DNA of 18,086 nucleotides from a bacterium. Lineage in GTDB: Bacteria > Pseudomonadota > Alphaproteobacteria > Rhizobiales > Xanthobacteraceae. The stretch is taken from contig JAQSDT010000693.1 in NCBI GenBank assembly GCA_029946075.1, forward strand, positions 1-18,086, written 5' to 3'. A program made the translations under genes and the position numbers. This document shows positions 1 to 6,394 of the stretch, piece after piece (the stretch's first letter is position 1; each line of letters starts with the position of its first letter). The notes under the pieces were generated by a model that was not told where the DNA came from, ran no database searches, and worked only from the letters and a program-made list of their open reading frames with translations.

Positions 1-158
1 CGGAAGGCAGCAAGTGGTCCGGCCGCATCCACGATCCCGACAGCGGCCGCAACTACGACTCGACGATTGCGATGAAGGGCACCGGCGCCCTCCGCGTCCA
101 GGGTTGCGCCTTCGGCGGCATGTTCTGCGGCGGCCAGACCTGGAAGCGCGTCAGCTGA
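1..158 (+). CDS. DUF2147 family protein, C-terminal fragment
   Basis: This is the 3' end of a gene cut by the window edge; codons run from base 3 to a TGA at 156-158, giving the last 51 residues. The visible part has the DUF2147 tail pattern: a Trp-Ser-Gly-x-Ile-x-Asp-Pro-x-Ser-Gly block, then Leu-Arg-Val-Gln-Gly-Cys, a second Cys in a Gly-rich stretch, and a closing Trp-Lys-Arg-Val. DUF2147 proteins are small exported alphaproteobacterial proteins of unknown biochemical role. A perfect-stem terminator follows 33 bases downstream, so this is the end of its transcription unit. The family call is fairly firm; nothing can be said of the N-terminus. Confidence 0.75.
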   Translation, partial: EGSKWSGRIHDPDSGRNYDSTIAMKGTGALRVQGCAFGGMFCGGQTWKRVS

Positions 159-191
159 ATTTCTCCTTCGAAGTTCCTCCCCGCGACTTGA

Positions 192-222
192 GGCCCCGTG
201 AGACATCACGGGGCCCTTTTTT
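192..222 (+). terminator. Rho-independent terminator after the DUF2147 gene
   Basis: A perfect 9-bp stem (GGCCCCGTG at 192-200 pairing with CACGGGGCC at 207-215) with a 6-nt loop is followed by a run of six T at 217-222. It lies 33 bases past the stop codon and is a textbook intrinsic terminator on the plus strand. Confidence 0.93.
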
Positions 223-263
223 GTTCGCGCGCGCCGCTGGTTACCCATTCGTTAATGCGCCAG

Positions 264-326
264 CGACGAAACAAATCTCCTCCACGACGAAACACGTTTG
301 CGGCCGCGACGAAAAAATCCCGAAAC
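264..326 (+). promoter_or_regulatory. Phased direct-repeat array (CGACGAAAC) upstream of the 424 gene
   Basis: Four copies of a CGACGAAAC-like 9-mer occur in the same orientation: exact at 264-272 and 285-293, CGACGAAAA at 307-315, and TCCCGAAAC at 318-326. Start-to-start distances are 21, 22 and 11 bases, which puts them on one face of the helix. The last copy ends 97 bases before the ATG at 424. A similar array lies upstream of the L,D-transpeptidase gene at 13999. Direct repeats at about 11-bp intervals are typical of OmpR/PhoB-type response-regulator sites, but which regulator would bind here is unknown. Confidence 0.5.
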
Positions 327-423
327 CGATGCCGCGTAGTTCTCCTGCCCAACGAGGCGCCACTCCGGCGCGTCACTCCGGTGCAGCATCCGCTGCCACA
401 TCTTTCGACAAAGAGGACACTCC

Positions 424-747
424 ATGGCTTTCACCGCTTCCACCATGCGCACCTGCAAGATGCTGATCGCGACCGCTTTCGCCGTGGCCGCGCTGAGCAC
501 GGCGGCTCAGGCCTACTCGGCCGAGCAGGAGCAGATGTGCGCCGGCGATGCGATGCGGCTGTGCTCGGCGGAAATCCCCGACGTCGAGCGCGTCACCGCC
601 TGCATGGTCCAGAAGCGCGCGCAGCTCAGCGACGGCTGCAAGGCGGTCTTCCATTACGTGCCGCCGGCGACCGCGACACCGGTCAGCTACGCGCCGACGG
701 CAAGGCCCTCGAAGCTGCTGAACCTGACGCCGAACAAGCGCGGCTGA
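424..747 (+). CDS. Small exported cysteine-containing protein
   Basis: This encodes 107 residues. An ATG preceded by AAAGAGGA starts a protein with a clear signal peptide: a basic N-region, a hydrophobic core around residues 12-27, and an AQA cleavage motif near residue 30. The mature part holds four cysteines in the pattern C-x7-C-x12-C-x11-C (residues 39, 47, 60, 72), spaced like the Cys-rich (GLG1-type) repeats seen in small Rhizobiales exported proteins. The tail is Pro/Thr-rich. It is probably periplasmic with two disulfides. An in-frame ATG at 445 is an alternative start. It sits alone between two hairpins and behind a phased repeat array, so it is probably a single-gene unit. The function is unknown. 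Confidence 0.72.
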   Translation: MAFTASTMRTCKMLIATAFAVAALSTAAQAYSAEQEQMCAGDAMRLCSAEIPDVERVTACMVQKRAQLSDGCKAVFHYVPPATATPVSYAPTARPSKLLNLTPNKRG

Positions 748-776
748 GCGCAATCTGCAAATTCCACGAAAGTAAC

Positions 777-806
777 AGCGCCATGTCCGTTCGCGGACGT
801 GGCGCT
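777..806 (+). terminator. Hairpin, probable terminator or mRNA 3' end of the 424 gene
   Basis: A 13-bp stem with one wobble pair (AGCGCCATGTCCG at 777-789 with CGGACGTGGCGCT at 794-806) closes a TTCG tetraloop, 30 bases past the stop codon. The downstream T tract is weak (TGATCGTTTG), so it may act as a 3'-stabilising structure rather than an efficient terminator. Confidence 0.65.
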
Positions 807-924
807 TGATCGTTTGCCGCGGCCGTGACAACAGGACGGTCACGTTCATCCTGCATTCAGCCTGACGCGGCTGAAATCGCCGGGCTCCGCCCTTGCTTCC
901 CTTCCCGAGCCGGAAATTCCCGCA

Positions 925-2217
925 ATGCAGCGCCCGCTTTCCCTCGCGCTTCTGCTGTTGGCCTGCAACATCGGCGGCGCGACGAGTTCTTTCGCGACCT
1001 CGCCCGAACGGATCGAACTGGCACAGGCCCAGTCTGCCCCCGCGCAGCCCGCCGCCCCGGCGCCCGACGCGACCGCACCCGCCGCCGCCGCACCGGCGCC
1101 GGAAGAGCCGATCGGCAACGTCGCAACCGTCGTCGGCAAGGCCAGCGTGATCCGCAACGAGGTGACCACGCCGCTCAAGGTCAAGGACGACATCTATCTC
1201 AACGACGTCGTGCAGACCGGCGCCAACTCCGCGCTCGGCATCACCTTCAATGACGCCACCACCTTCAACCTCAAGGCCAGCACGAAGATCACCATCGACG
1301 ATTTCGTCTACGAAGACGGCGGCAAGAAGAACTCGGCGATCTTCGACGTCGCCAGGGGCACTGCCGCTTTCGTCGCGGCGTCCGTCGCCAAGACTGGCGA
1401 CATGAAGATCACGACGCCGACGGCGACGCTCGGCATTCGCGGCACCACCGGCCTCGTCGAAGTGCCCGAGGGTGCCGCGGCCAGCAATCCCAACAACGTC
1501 GCGATCAAGCTCTATCCCGATGCGGACGGACGCGTCGGCCGCATCGAGGTCAACGACCGCGCCGGCGCGCGGCTCGGTTTTCTGACGCAGGGCGCGAGCG
1601 GCTTTACGATCAGGCCGGGCAGCGGCGGCGCGCGCTTCGCCGCCGTGCCGCTGGCGATCCCGCAAGCGATGATGCTGCGCGACCAGGGCTTTGTGCGACA
1701 GCTTCACTCGACGCAAAATCTCGGCCGGCAGGTCGTGCTTCAGCAACGCGAATTCCGCCGGGCCAATCCCGGCTTCGTCAATCCGAACCGCCCGAACCGG
1801 CAGTTGCAGCCTGGACAGACCAGGCCGAGCGGCCAGCCCGGACAAAGCAGGCCGGGCCAGCAGCCTGGTCAGCTGAATCGTCCCGGACAGCCGCAGCAAC
1901 CCGGTCAGTTGAACCGGCCCGGTCAGCCGCAACAGGGGGCACCGAACCGTCAGGGGCAGCAGCAGCCGGGCACATTGCCGCGACCGGGTCAGCCGCCGCG
2001 CGCCGGGCAACCGCCGCGACCGGGCTCACCGGCACTGCCGCCGCGGGCGGGGCAACCGCCGCAACCGCTTCCGGCACAACAAGGTGCGCCGCAGGGACGG
2101 CCGGGATTCCCGAACCGGTTCGGCGTTCCCGGCGTGCAACGGCCGGGCCTGCCTGCGGTCCCGCGGCGGCCGGTCGCCGCGCCGCCCAAGGGCAAGCCGC
2201 TCAGGGACATCCGGTGA
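925..2217 (+). CDS. Exported FecR-domain protein with Pro/Gly/Gln-rich tail
   Basis: This encodes 430 residues. A signal peptide covers about residues 1-25, followed by an Ala/Pro linker (38-62). A FecR domain spans roughly 66-180, shown by VGKASVIRN, the DDIYLNDVVQTG block, a GITFND-T turn, and a closing TPTATLGIRGTTG motif. In the canonical system FecR carries a signal to an ECF sigma factor, but stand-alone exported FecR-domain proteins without a transmembrane helix, like this one, are common in Bradyrhizobium and probably act as envelope or ligand-binding proteins. From about residue 285 to 400 the chain is low-complexity, built on PGQ and RPGQP units, including two tandem copies of an 11-residue unit (314-335). 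No fecI or TonB receptor gene is adjacent. The Shine-Dalgarno is weak (CCGGAA). Confidence 0.82.
   Translation: MQRPLSLALLLLACNIGGATSSFATSPERIELAQAQSAPAQPAAPAPDATAPAAAAPAPEEPIGNVATVVGKASVIRNEVTTPLKVKDDIYLNDVVQTGANSALGITFNDATTFNLKASTKITIDDFVYEDGGKKNSAIFDVARGTAAFVAASVAKTGDMKITTPTATLGIRGTTGLVEVPEGAAASNPNNVAIKLYPDADGRVGRIEVNDRAGARLGFLTQGASGFTIRPGSGGARFAAVPLAIPQAMMLRDQGFVRQLHSTQNLGRQVVLQQREFRRANPGFVNPNRPNRQLQPGQTRPSGQPGQSRPGQQPGQLNRPGQPQQPGQLNRPGQPQQGAPNRQGQQQPGTLPRPGQPPRAGQPPRPGSPALPPRAGQPPQPLPAQQGAPQGRPGFPNRFGVPGVQRPGLPAVPRRPVAAPPKGKPLRDIR
1864..1929 (+). repeat. 33-bp tandem repeat in the FecR-protein tail
   Basis: Two adjacent 33-base units (1864-1896 and 1897-1929) differ at only a few third positions and encode the same 11 residues, PGQLNRPGQPQ. 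Further degenerate PGQ units flank them. The in-frame unit length means the tail can expand or contract by slippage without loss of frame. Confidence 0.8.
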
Positions 2218-2405
2218 TGCCGGCCAATGCGGGACGCGGGCCAAAATTAAAATATGCAAAACAACCCCATGCAAAGTAGCTTTTTCCGGTCGCGATGCCT
2301 TCCGCGGTAGCGCGCAAGGCCATTTGACACGTCGGGCAAATCAGCGGCAGAATTATACGATCACCGCATGTGTGAACGGCGTTGCTGCGCGCCCTGTCGT
2401 CGCGA
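2218..2405. other. Convergent intergenic region, probable dispersed-repeat remnant
   Basis: These 188 bases separate the ends of the FecR gene and the Nudix gene and hold no supported ORF. They are noticeably A/T-richer than the flanking genes. The 17-mer AAAACAACCCCATGCAA at 2258-2274 recurs exactly at 16376-16392. On the minus strand it begins TTGCAT and lies 17 bases from TTTAAT, a sigma70-like promoter arrangement. From memory, similar sequences are dispersed in Bradyrhizobium intergenic DNA, but I could not check this. Confidence 0.4.
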
Positions 2406-2918
2406 TCAGAAAACGCGGCGCAGCCAATCGCGCAGGCGCGCGATGAGACCGCGCGGCCGATGCTGCGCTTCGCCACTCGGTTCATTGAGAGCAGGCGTTG
2501 CCGCACCGCTCGCCGCGGCCAGCGCCATCGGGCCGACATTTTCGAGAAACGCGCGTTCATAGCCGCGCGACAGCCGATCGATCGCATCGGCGAGCGGCAG
2601 CCAGTCCACCGCCTTGATGTCGCGCATCGGCTTGCGCACCGGCGCATCGCCCGCCTGCATGCGCCAGTAATGCACCACCCTCGAAGCACCGCGGGACTCG
2701 TAGACCAGCGTGCCGAGAAATTCATGCACGGCGACATCATGGCCCGTCTCTTCCATCACCTCGCGCTCGGCGGCGACGCGCGGCGTCTCACCATCGTCGA
2801 GCTTGCCCTTCGGCAAAACCCATTCGTTGCGTTTGCGCACGCGCACCACCGCAATCAGCGGCGTCTCCGCCAGCCGTAACACGATGCCTCCCGCCGCCAG
2901 CACAGGCGCCCGCGCCAT
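2406..2918 (-). CDS. Nudix hydrolase
   Basis: This encodes 170 residues, starting at the ATG of MARAPVLAAGG, preceded by GGAAGAG. The open frame extends upstream, but that part lacks domain content. The full Nudix box is present at residues 38-60: G-x5-E-x7-R-E-V-M-E-E-T-G, with the metal-binding glutamates intact. The fold before it (GGIVLR, then EWVLPKGKL) resembles the diadenosine/diphosphoinositol polyphosphate hydrolase branch, though substrate cannot be told from sequence. The C-terminal 35 residues are basic and Trp/Arg-rich. It faces away from the gene at 3192 and converges with the FecR gene. Likely role: cytosolic hydrolysis of a nucleoside-diphosphate-linked compound. Confidence 0.9.
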   Translation of the reverse strand: MARAPVLAAGGIVLRLAETPLIAVVRVRKRNEWVLPKGKLDDGETPRVAAEREVMEETGHDVAVHEFLGTLVYESRGASRVVHYWRMQAGDAPVRKPMRDIKAVDWLPLADAIDRLSRGYERAFLENVGPMALAAASGAATPALNEPSGEAQHRPRGLIARLRDWLRRVF

Positions 2919-3191
2919 CTCTTCCCGCCTTCCGATCTCGATCCGGTGGCGACGGTATAGAGCGTTTTCACGCGAAGTGGATACCGGCTCGCGGGAAGAA
3001 AAAGCGTCAAAACAGGAAGGGCGGCGCAAAACAGGCGCATTGCCGGACTTGCCGTTGGGTCGCCCCGGTCGCGAGTGACCCAACTGAGATGTTGTCTGTT
3101 CAATACGACATGCTGTCAGTGCCGGTTGCAGCCCTTTCAAAGAGCCCGGTTGGGCCGTAAGAATATTTCCGTCCAGACCGAAGGACTGATT
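2919..3191. other. Divergent intergenic region between the Nudix and binding-protein genes
   Basis: These 273 bases separate two divergently transcribed genes and should hold both promoters. Frames open into it from both sides but look non-coding. I see no strong hairpin, dyad or repeat, and no convincing -35/-10 pair. The part near 3192 is A/T-richer, matching the composition of the gene that follows. Confidence 0.5.
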
Positions 3192-4196
3192 ATGCAGCGG
3201 CGGGATTTCCTTGGTGTTCTCGGTGGCGCGGTCTCATTACCGCTCGCCGCACGGGCGCAGCAACCTGCAAAAATGAGGCGGCTCGCGATGGTTCATCCAT
3301 CCGACCCTGTCGGCTCATTTGTTCCAAGCTACAGTCGATCTTACCGTGCGTTCTTCGACGAGTTGAGCCGGCTTGGCTTCGTAGAGGGGAAAAATCTCAT
3401 CGTTGAAAGGTATTCCGCCGATGGTCAGCCGGACCGCTACACCCAGCTGGCGAATGACGTAGTCGATACGCATCCTGACGTAATCTTTTCGATGAGCGGT
3501 AGTGTCGGCCTTGCGTTCAAAGCGGCCACGACGACAATACCGATTGTCACCACTTCGTCCGATCCGTTGGCACAGGGGCTTGTCTCAAATATTGCGCAGC
3601 CCGACGGTAACCTCACGGGGTCCGCCGTTAACGCTGGACAGGAAATCTGGGGGAAACGGATCGGGATTCTCAAGGACACTCTCCCCAAGCTGTCCAACCT
3701 CTGCGTCCTCGCACAAACTCAACAGGGCTGGGAAGGGCCATTCAATTCCGGGGTTCGTCAAGCAGCCAAGGCCGCCAGCACTGCGATGACCGCCGTGGTG
3801 TTTAACAAAAAAATTGACGAAGCGGAGTACCGCCGTGTCTTTGCTGCACTTGAACAAGACAGACCGGATGCCTTCATTGTGTTGAGCTACCCGATCCATT
3901 TGACCTATCGATCAACGATTGTTGAACTGGCCGCAAGACATCGCCTTCCCGCGATGTATCCGTTTAGTGAGTTTGTTGAGGTCGGTGGACTGATGTCATA
4001 TTCGCCCGATCTGACGGAACTTCTTCGATCTACCGGGAACCAGATTGCTCAAATCCTTAACGGCACCAATCCTCGTGATATTCCATTTAGCCAAGCGACC
4101 CGCTACGAACTGAGCCTCAATATCAAGACCGCAAGGTCACTCGGCTTAGAATTTCCGGCAATACTGCTCGGCACCGCAGACCACATCGTCGAATGA
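3192..4196 (+). CDS. ABC transporter substrate-binding protein (PF04392/TrpX-like)
   Basis: This encodes 334 residues. The start at 3192 is chosen because it begins a twin-arginine-like signal (MQRRDFLGVLGGA, cleavage near AARAQQ); the frame is open back to 3075 but that part has no signal character. The mature protein follows the PF04392 pattern: an early FVEGKNLIVE block, a PIVTTSSDPLAQGL segment, NLTGSAV, the WGKRIGILKDTLP helix, and a C-terminus in the style of GLEFPAILLGTADHIVE. Such proteins are periplasmic receptors, but no ABC permease or ATPase gene is next to it. Codon use is less G/C-biased than most of the window, suggesting later acquisition. A long palindrome follows the stop, then a paralogue. 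Confidence 0.85.
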   Translation: MQRRDFLGVLGGAVSLPLAARAQQPAKMRRLAMVHPSDPVGSFVPSYSRSYRAFFDELSRLGFVEGKNLIVERYSADGQPDRYTQLANDVVDTHPDVIFSMSGSVGLAFKAATTTIPIVTTSSDPLAQGLVSNIAQPDGNLTGSAVNAGQEIWGKRIGILKDTLPKLSNLCVLAQTQQGWEGPFNSGVRQAAKAASTAMTAVVFNKKIDEAEYRRVFAALEQDRPDAFIVLSYPIHLTYRSTIVELAARHRLPAMYPFSEFVEVGGLMSYSPDLTELLRSTGNQIAQILNGTNPRDIPFSQATRYELSLNIKTARSLGLEFPAILLGTADHIVE

Positions 4197-4214
4197 AAGG
4201 GGCACTTCCGCCTA

Positions 4215-4289
4215 TGTGAAGGTTTTCGGACGCCGGCCCCGTGCGCGCGGCTCCACCGTCATGGTGGCCGGCATCCGAAAACCTTCACA
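4215..4289. repeat. Long inverted repeat between the two binding-protein genes
   Basis: Perfect 16-bp arms (TGTGAAGGTTTTCGGA at 4215-4230 and its reverse complement at 4274-4289) extend inward, after one mismatch, by a further 7 bp (GCCGGCC at 4232-4238 with 4266-4272). About 27 bases form the loop. No T tract follows on either strand, so it is more like a palindromic intergenic element than a classic terminator, though it would still fold strongly in RNA. Confidence 0.8.
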
Positions 4290-4398
4290 AGCAGAGCCGT
4301 CGGGCAGAACTTGATATTGCATTGGCGCCGCCGGTTTCAGTCCCTATCAAGCACTCGTCTGAGCCGATACAATGCTGTCGTCTGAGTGAGGGGTAGGC

Positions 4399-5391
4399 AT
4401 GAGACGGAGGGTTTTTCTCGGCGTTATCGGTGGCGCGATGGCGTGGCCGACGATGACGCGGGCGCAGCAAAATGTGGTGCGCATTGCCATTCTTTCCGGT
4501 GACATAACCGCACCTCATGAAGAGGAGGCGTTGCTCGCAGGACTGCGTGAACAGGGTCTGGTCGAGGGCCGCAACCTGATTATCGAGCGCCGTTACGCCC
4601 ATGGGCGATTGGACAGGGTGCCGGAATTTGCCCGAGAACTCACTGAATTAAAGCTCAACGCGGTAATCGCCACCTGCACGCCAACGACGCGGGCTGCCCA
4701 GCAAGCGTTTGGCTCCTTGCCCGACTCCACGCCGATTGTCATGGCGGCCGTTGCCGACCCCGTGGGGCAGAGGATCATCGCCAGCCTGGCTCGCCCGGGC
4801 GCAAACGTCACCGGTCTGGCCAGCCAGGCCGATGATATCCTGCCGAAAAAGCTAAGCCTGTTTAAAGAGGTGCTGCCGGCCAAGGCTACGGTGGCAGTGC
4901 TGTCGGACCAAAGCAGCGACGTGCATCCCAACATGTGGCGAACCATGGAGCCGTTGGCGACAGGACTCAACATCCGGCTGGTGCAGGTCCAGGCAGGGCG
5001 CAAACCCGGCCAGACTTCACTGCCAGAGGCCTTCGACGCTGCAGCACGCCAGCGCGCAGATGGCATTTTCGTGCTGTCGGATGAGCCCTTTTTCTTTGCC
5101 CGCCGCGACGAAATAGTCGCGCTCGCGGCGAAACACCGCTTCCCGGCGTTTTACGGTCTCAGGGAATTCGTGGACGCTGGCGGCCTGATGAGTTACGGCG
5201 AAAGCATGCGCACGGCCTATCGGAGCGTCGGGCGCTATATCGGCAAGATTGCCGAAAGCATCAAGCCGCGCGATCTGCCGGTCGCACAACCGACTGCATT
5301 CGAACTCGTTATCAACCAAGGGACTGCAAAGGCGCTGGGTATCACCGTGCCCCCGGCCCTATTGGCGCTCGCCGACGATATGATCGAGTAA
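4399..5391 (+). CDS. ABC transporter substrate-binding protein, paralogue of the preceding gene
   Basis: This encodes 330 residues with the same architecture as the gene at 3192. The signal MRRRVFLGVIGGAMAW with cleavage near TRAQQ is followed by GLVEGRNLIIERR, PIVMAAVADPVGQ, NVTGLASQADD, the LFKEVLP helix and a GITVPPALLALADDMIE-like end. A GTGAGGGG Shine-Dalgarno precedes the ATG. The two proteins clearly belong to one family but are well diverged, so this is an old duplication or independent acquisition rather than a recent copy. Composition here is closer to the rest of the window than in the first gene. The ligand is unknown and no transporter partner is encoded nearby. It converges on the mer-type operon 37 bases away. 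Confidence 0.85.
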   Translation: MRRRVFLGVIGGAMAWPTMTRAQQNVVRIAILSGDITAPHEEEALLAGLREQGLVEGRNLIIERRYAHGRLDRVPEFARELTELKLNAVIATCTPTTRAAQQAFGSLPDSTPIVMAAVADPVGQRIIASLARPGANVTGLASQADDILPKKLSLFKEVLPAKATVAVLSDQSSDVHPNMWRTMEPLATGLNIRLVQVQAGRKPGQTSLPEAFDAAARQRADGIFVLSDEPFFFARRDEIVALAAKHRFPAFYGLREFVDAGGLMSYGESMRTAYRSVGRYIGKIAESIKPRDLPVAQPTAFELVINQGTAKALGITVPPALLALADDMIE

Positions 5392-5428
5392 AGCGCGTTG
5401 GCCGCAGCGCGAAGTGACGGTCAAGCCG

Positions 5429-5653
5429 TTACGTACAACAGGAGGCAGCACCCGGTTCGCCGGAGCGTACGGCCTGAATTGGTGGACACGGCACCGACCC
5501 GTAAGAGCAGAATACGCAGCAATCGCCTGTCCTGGGCTTCAGCTTTACGCCACAGCCTGTGCAGACATAGAAGAACTGACAGGCATCGGTCGGCATTGTC
5601 TCCGTTTTCGCGACGGCGCAGTGCGGACAGGTGATCGTCGATTGAAGAAGCAT
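5429..5653 (-). CDS. GDCCVxC-domain small Cys-rich protein (mer-associated)
   Basis: This encodes 74 residues with 11 cysteines. CPHC (9-12) and CTGC (31-34) look like a zinc-ribbon pair, followed by the signature GDCCVFCSYGSVPCPPIQ (43-60) and a terminal Cys-Cys (72-73). This signature defines the GDCCVxC (seleno)protein family often found in mercury-resistance clusters. In some members the first Cys of the motif is reported as selenocysteine; here both codons are TGC, so it is a plain Cys form. The ATG lies 4 bases after the merP stop, with AGGAG inside the merP tail, so it is translated as the third gene of the merT-merP operon. The biochemical role is undetermined; binding of Hg(II) or another thiophilic metal is inferred from the Cys content and context. 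Confidence 0.85.
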   Translation of the reverse strand: MLLQSTITCPHCAVAKTETMPTDACQFFYVCTGCGVKLKPRTGDCCVFCSYGSVPCPPIQAVRSGEPGAASCCT

Positions 5654-5657
5654 CGGA

Positions 5658-5945
5658 TCAGCTCCTGGGTGCGGACGGATAGCCTGCCTTGATGGTCGCC
5701 GATGTCAGCTGGTTCACATCTGCCTTGGCGTCGTCATAGATCACCGTTGCCGTCTTGTCCTTGAAGGACACGGCAACCCTGGACACGCCGGGGACGGCTT
5801 CGAGGCTGCCCTTGACGATGGAGGGGCAGGCCGCGCAATCCATGTTTTTTACGGCCAGCGTGAGGGTTTTCTCCGCTGCCATCGCGGATGACGAAGCGAC
5901 GATACCGACGGCAACAGCCGCGACGGCCAGAAGTTGATTTTTCAT
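5658..5945 (-). CDS. merP: Periplasmic mercury-binding protein MerP
   Basis: This encodes 95 residues. The start at 5945 has a GGAG Shine-Dalgarno and begins a signal peptide (MKNQLLAVAAVAVG, cleavage near AMAAE at 21-25). The mature protein is a heavy-metal-associated (HMA) domain with the NMDCAAC metal site (Cys37, Cys40), where most MerP proteins have GMTCAAC; the residues before the first Cys therefore differ from the usual form. The rest follows the MerP fold (VKGSLEAVPGV, then FKDKTATVIYDD, ending ATIKAGYPS). MerP captures Hg(II) in the periplasm and passes it to MerT. It lies 14 bases after merT and 4 bases before the GDCCVxC gene, in one operon. Confidence 0.92.
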   Translation of the reverse strand: MKNQLLAVAAVAVGIVASSSAMAAEKTLTLAVKNMDCAACPSIVKGSLEAVPGVSRVAVSFKDKTATVIYDDAKADVNQLTSATIKAGYPSAPRS

Positions 5946-5959
5946 GGGTAATTCTCCGG

Positions 5960-6346
5960 TCACGAGTCGAGAAAAAGCCGCGCGACAAGGTCTAGGCCGA
6001 GGGCGGCGACGACGAGGGTCGTTGCGATGATGAGGCTTGTCTTGACGATGCGGCCCGGCAGCGGTCGCGCGCACGCCGCGCCTTCGGCACATGCGTACGT
6101 TGAGGACCGGTAAACCAGCCAATAGCCGTACCCCAGGAACGCAAGCGTCGCGGCGATGAAGTACGGTTGATAGGCTGCAAGCCGGGTGAAACTCCCAATC
6201 CACGCCCCACTGATCCCGAGGCCAAACAGGACGAGAGGCAAGATGCAACAGGATGAGGCGGCGAGCGCTCCAAGCAGTCCACCGGCGGCAACAAGTCGTT
6301 GCTGCCGCCGATTGTCGTCAATGTGATCAGGTTGATTGATTGCCAT
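5960..6346 (-). CDS. merT: Mercuric transport protein MerT
   Basis: This encodes 128 residues starting at MAINQPDH. Three membrane segments are visible (about 16-38, 58-79, 100-123). The first carries the vicinal Cys33-Cys34 of MerT followed by LPLVLFGLGISGAWIG, and the loop before the third holds the second Cys pair (86 and 92, in ACAEGAACARP). These are the residues that receive Hg(II) from MerP and move it inward. The frame is open upstream and an in-frame ATG exists at 6358, but that codon falls in the predicted -10 element, so 6346 is preferred; the transcript would then be nearly or fully leaderless. It is the first gene of the merT-merP-GDCCVxC operon. Confidence 0.92.
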   Translation of the reverse strand: MAINQPDHIDDNRRQQRLVAAGGLLGALAASSCCILPLVLFGLGISGAWIGSFTRLAAYQPYFIAATLAFLGYGYWLVYRSSTYACAEGAACARPLPGRIVKTSLIIATTLVVAALGLDLVARLFLDS

Positions 6347-6353
6347 GGGATAA

Positions 6354-6384
6354 ACCATGCATCCTGTAGCGGCTACAGGATCAA
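6354..6384 (-). promoter_or_regulatory. Mer-type promoter for merT (19-bp spacer)
   Basis: On the minus strand TTGATC (6384-6379) and CATGGT (6359-6354) are separated by exactly 19 bases, the over-long spacer typical of MerR-controlled promoters. The -10 resembles the xAxGGT form of the Tn501 promoter (TAAGGT). Transcription would start near 6347-6346, at the merT ATG itself. Confidence 0.65.
6361..6381. promoter_or_regulatory. MerR operator dyad
   Basis: A perfect dyad with 10-bp arms (ATCCTGTAGC at 6361-6370 and GCTACAGGAT at 6372-6381) surrounds a single central base at 6371. It sits inside the spacer of the merT promoter and just upstream of merR, the expected location for a MerR-family dimer that distorts the promoter when metal-bound and represses its own gene. 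Confidence 0.88.
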
Positions 6385-6394
6385 GGACTAAATC

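Noticed and set aside
373..2010. 545-residue minus-strand frame opposite the FecR gene
   Set aside because: It is a GC-bias shadow: Arg/Ala/Gly-rich with no domain, and it lies opposite genes with signal peptides and a FecR domain.
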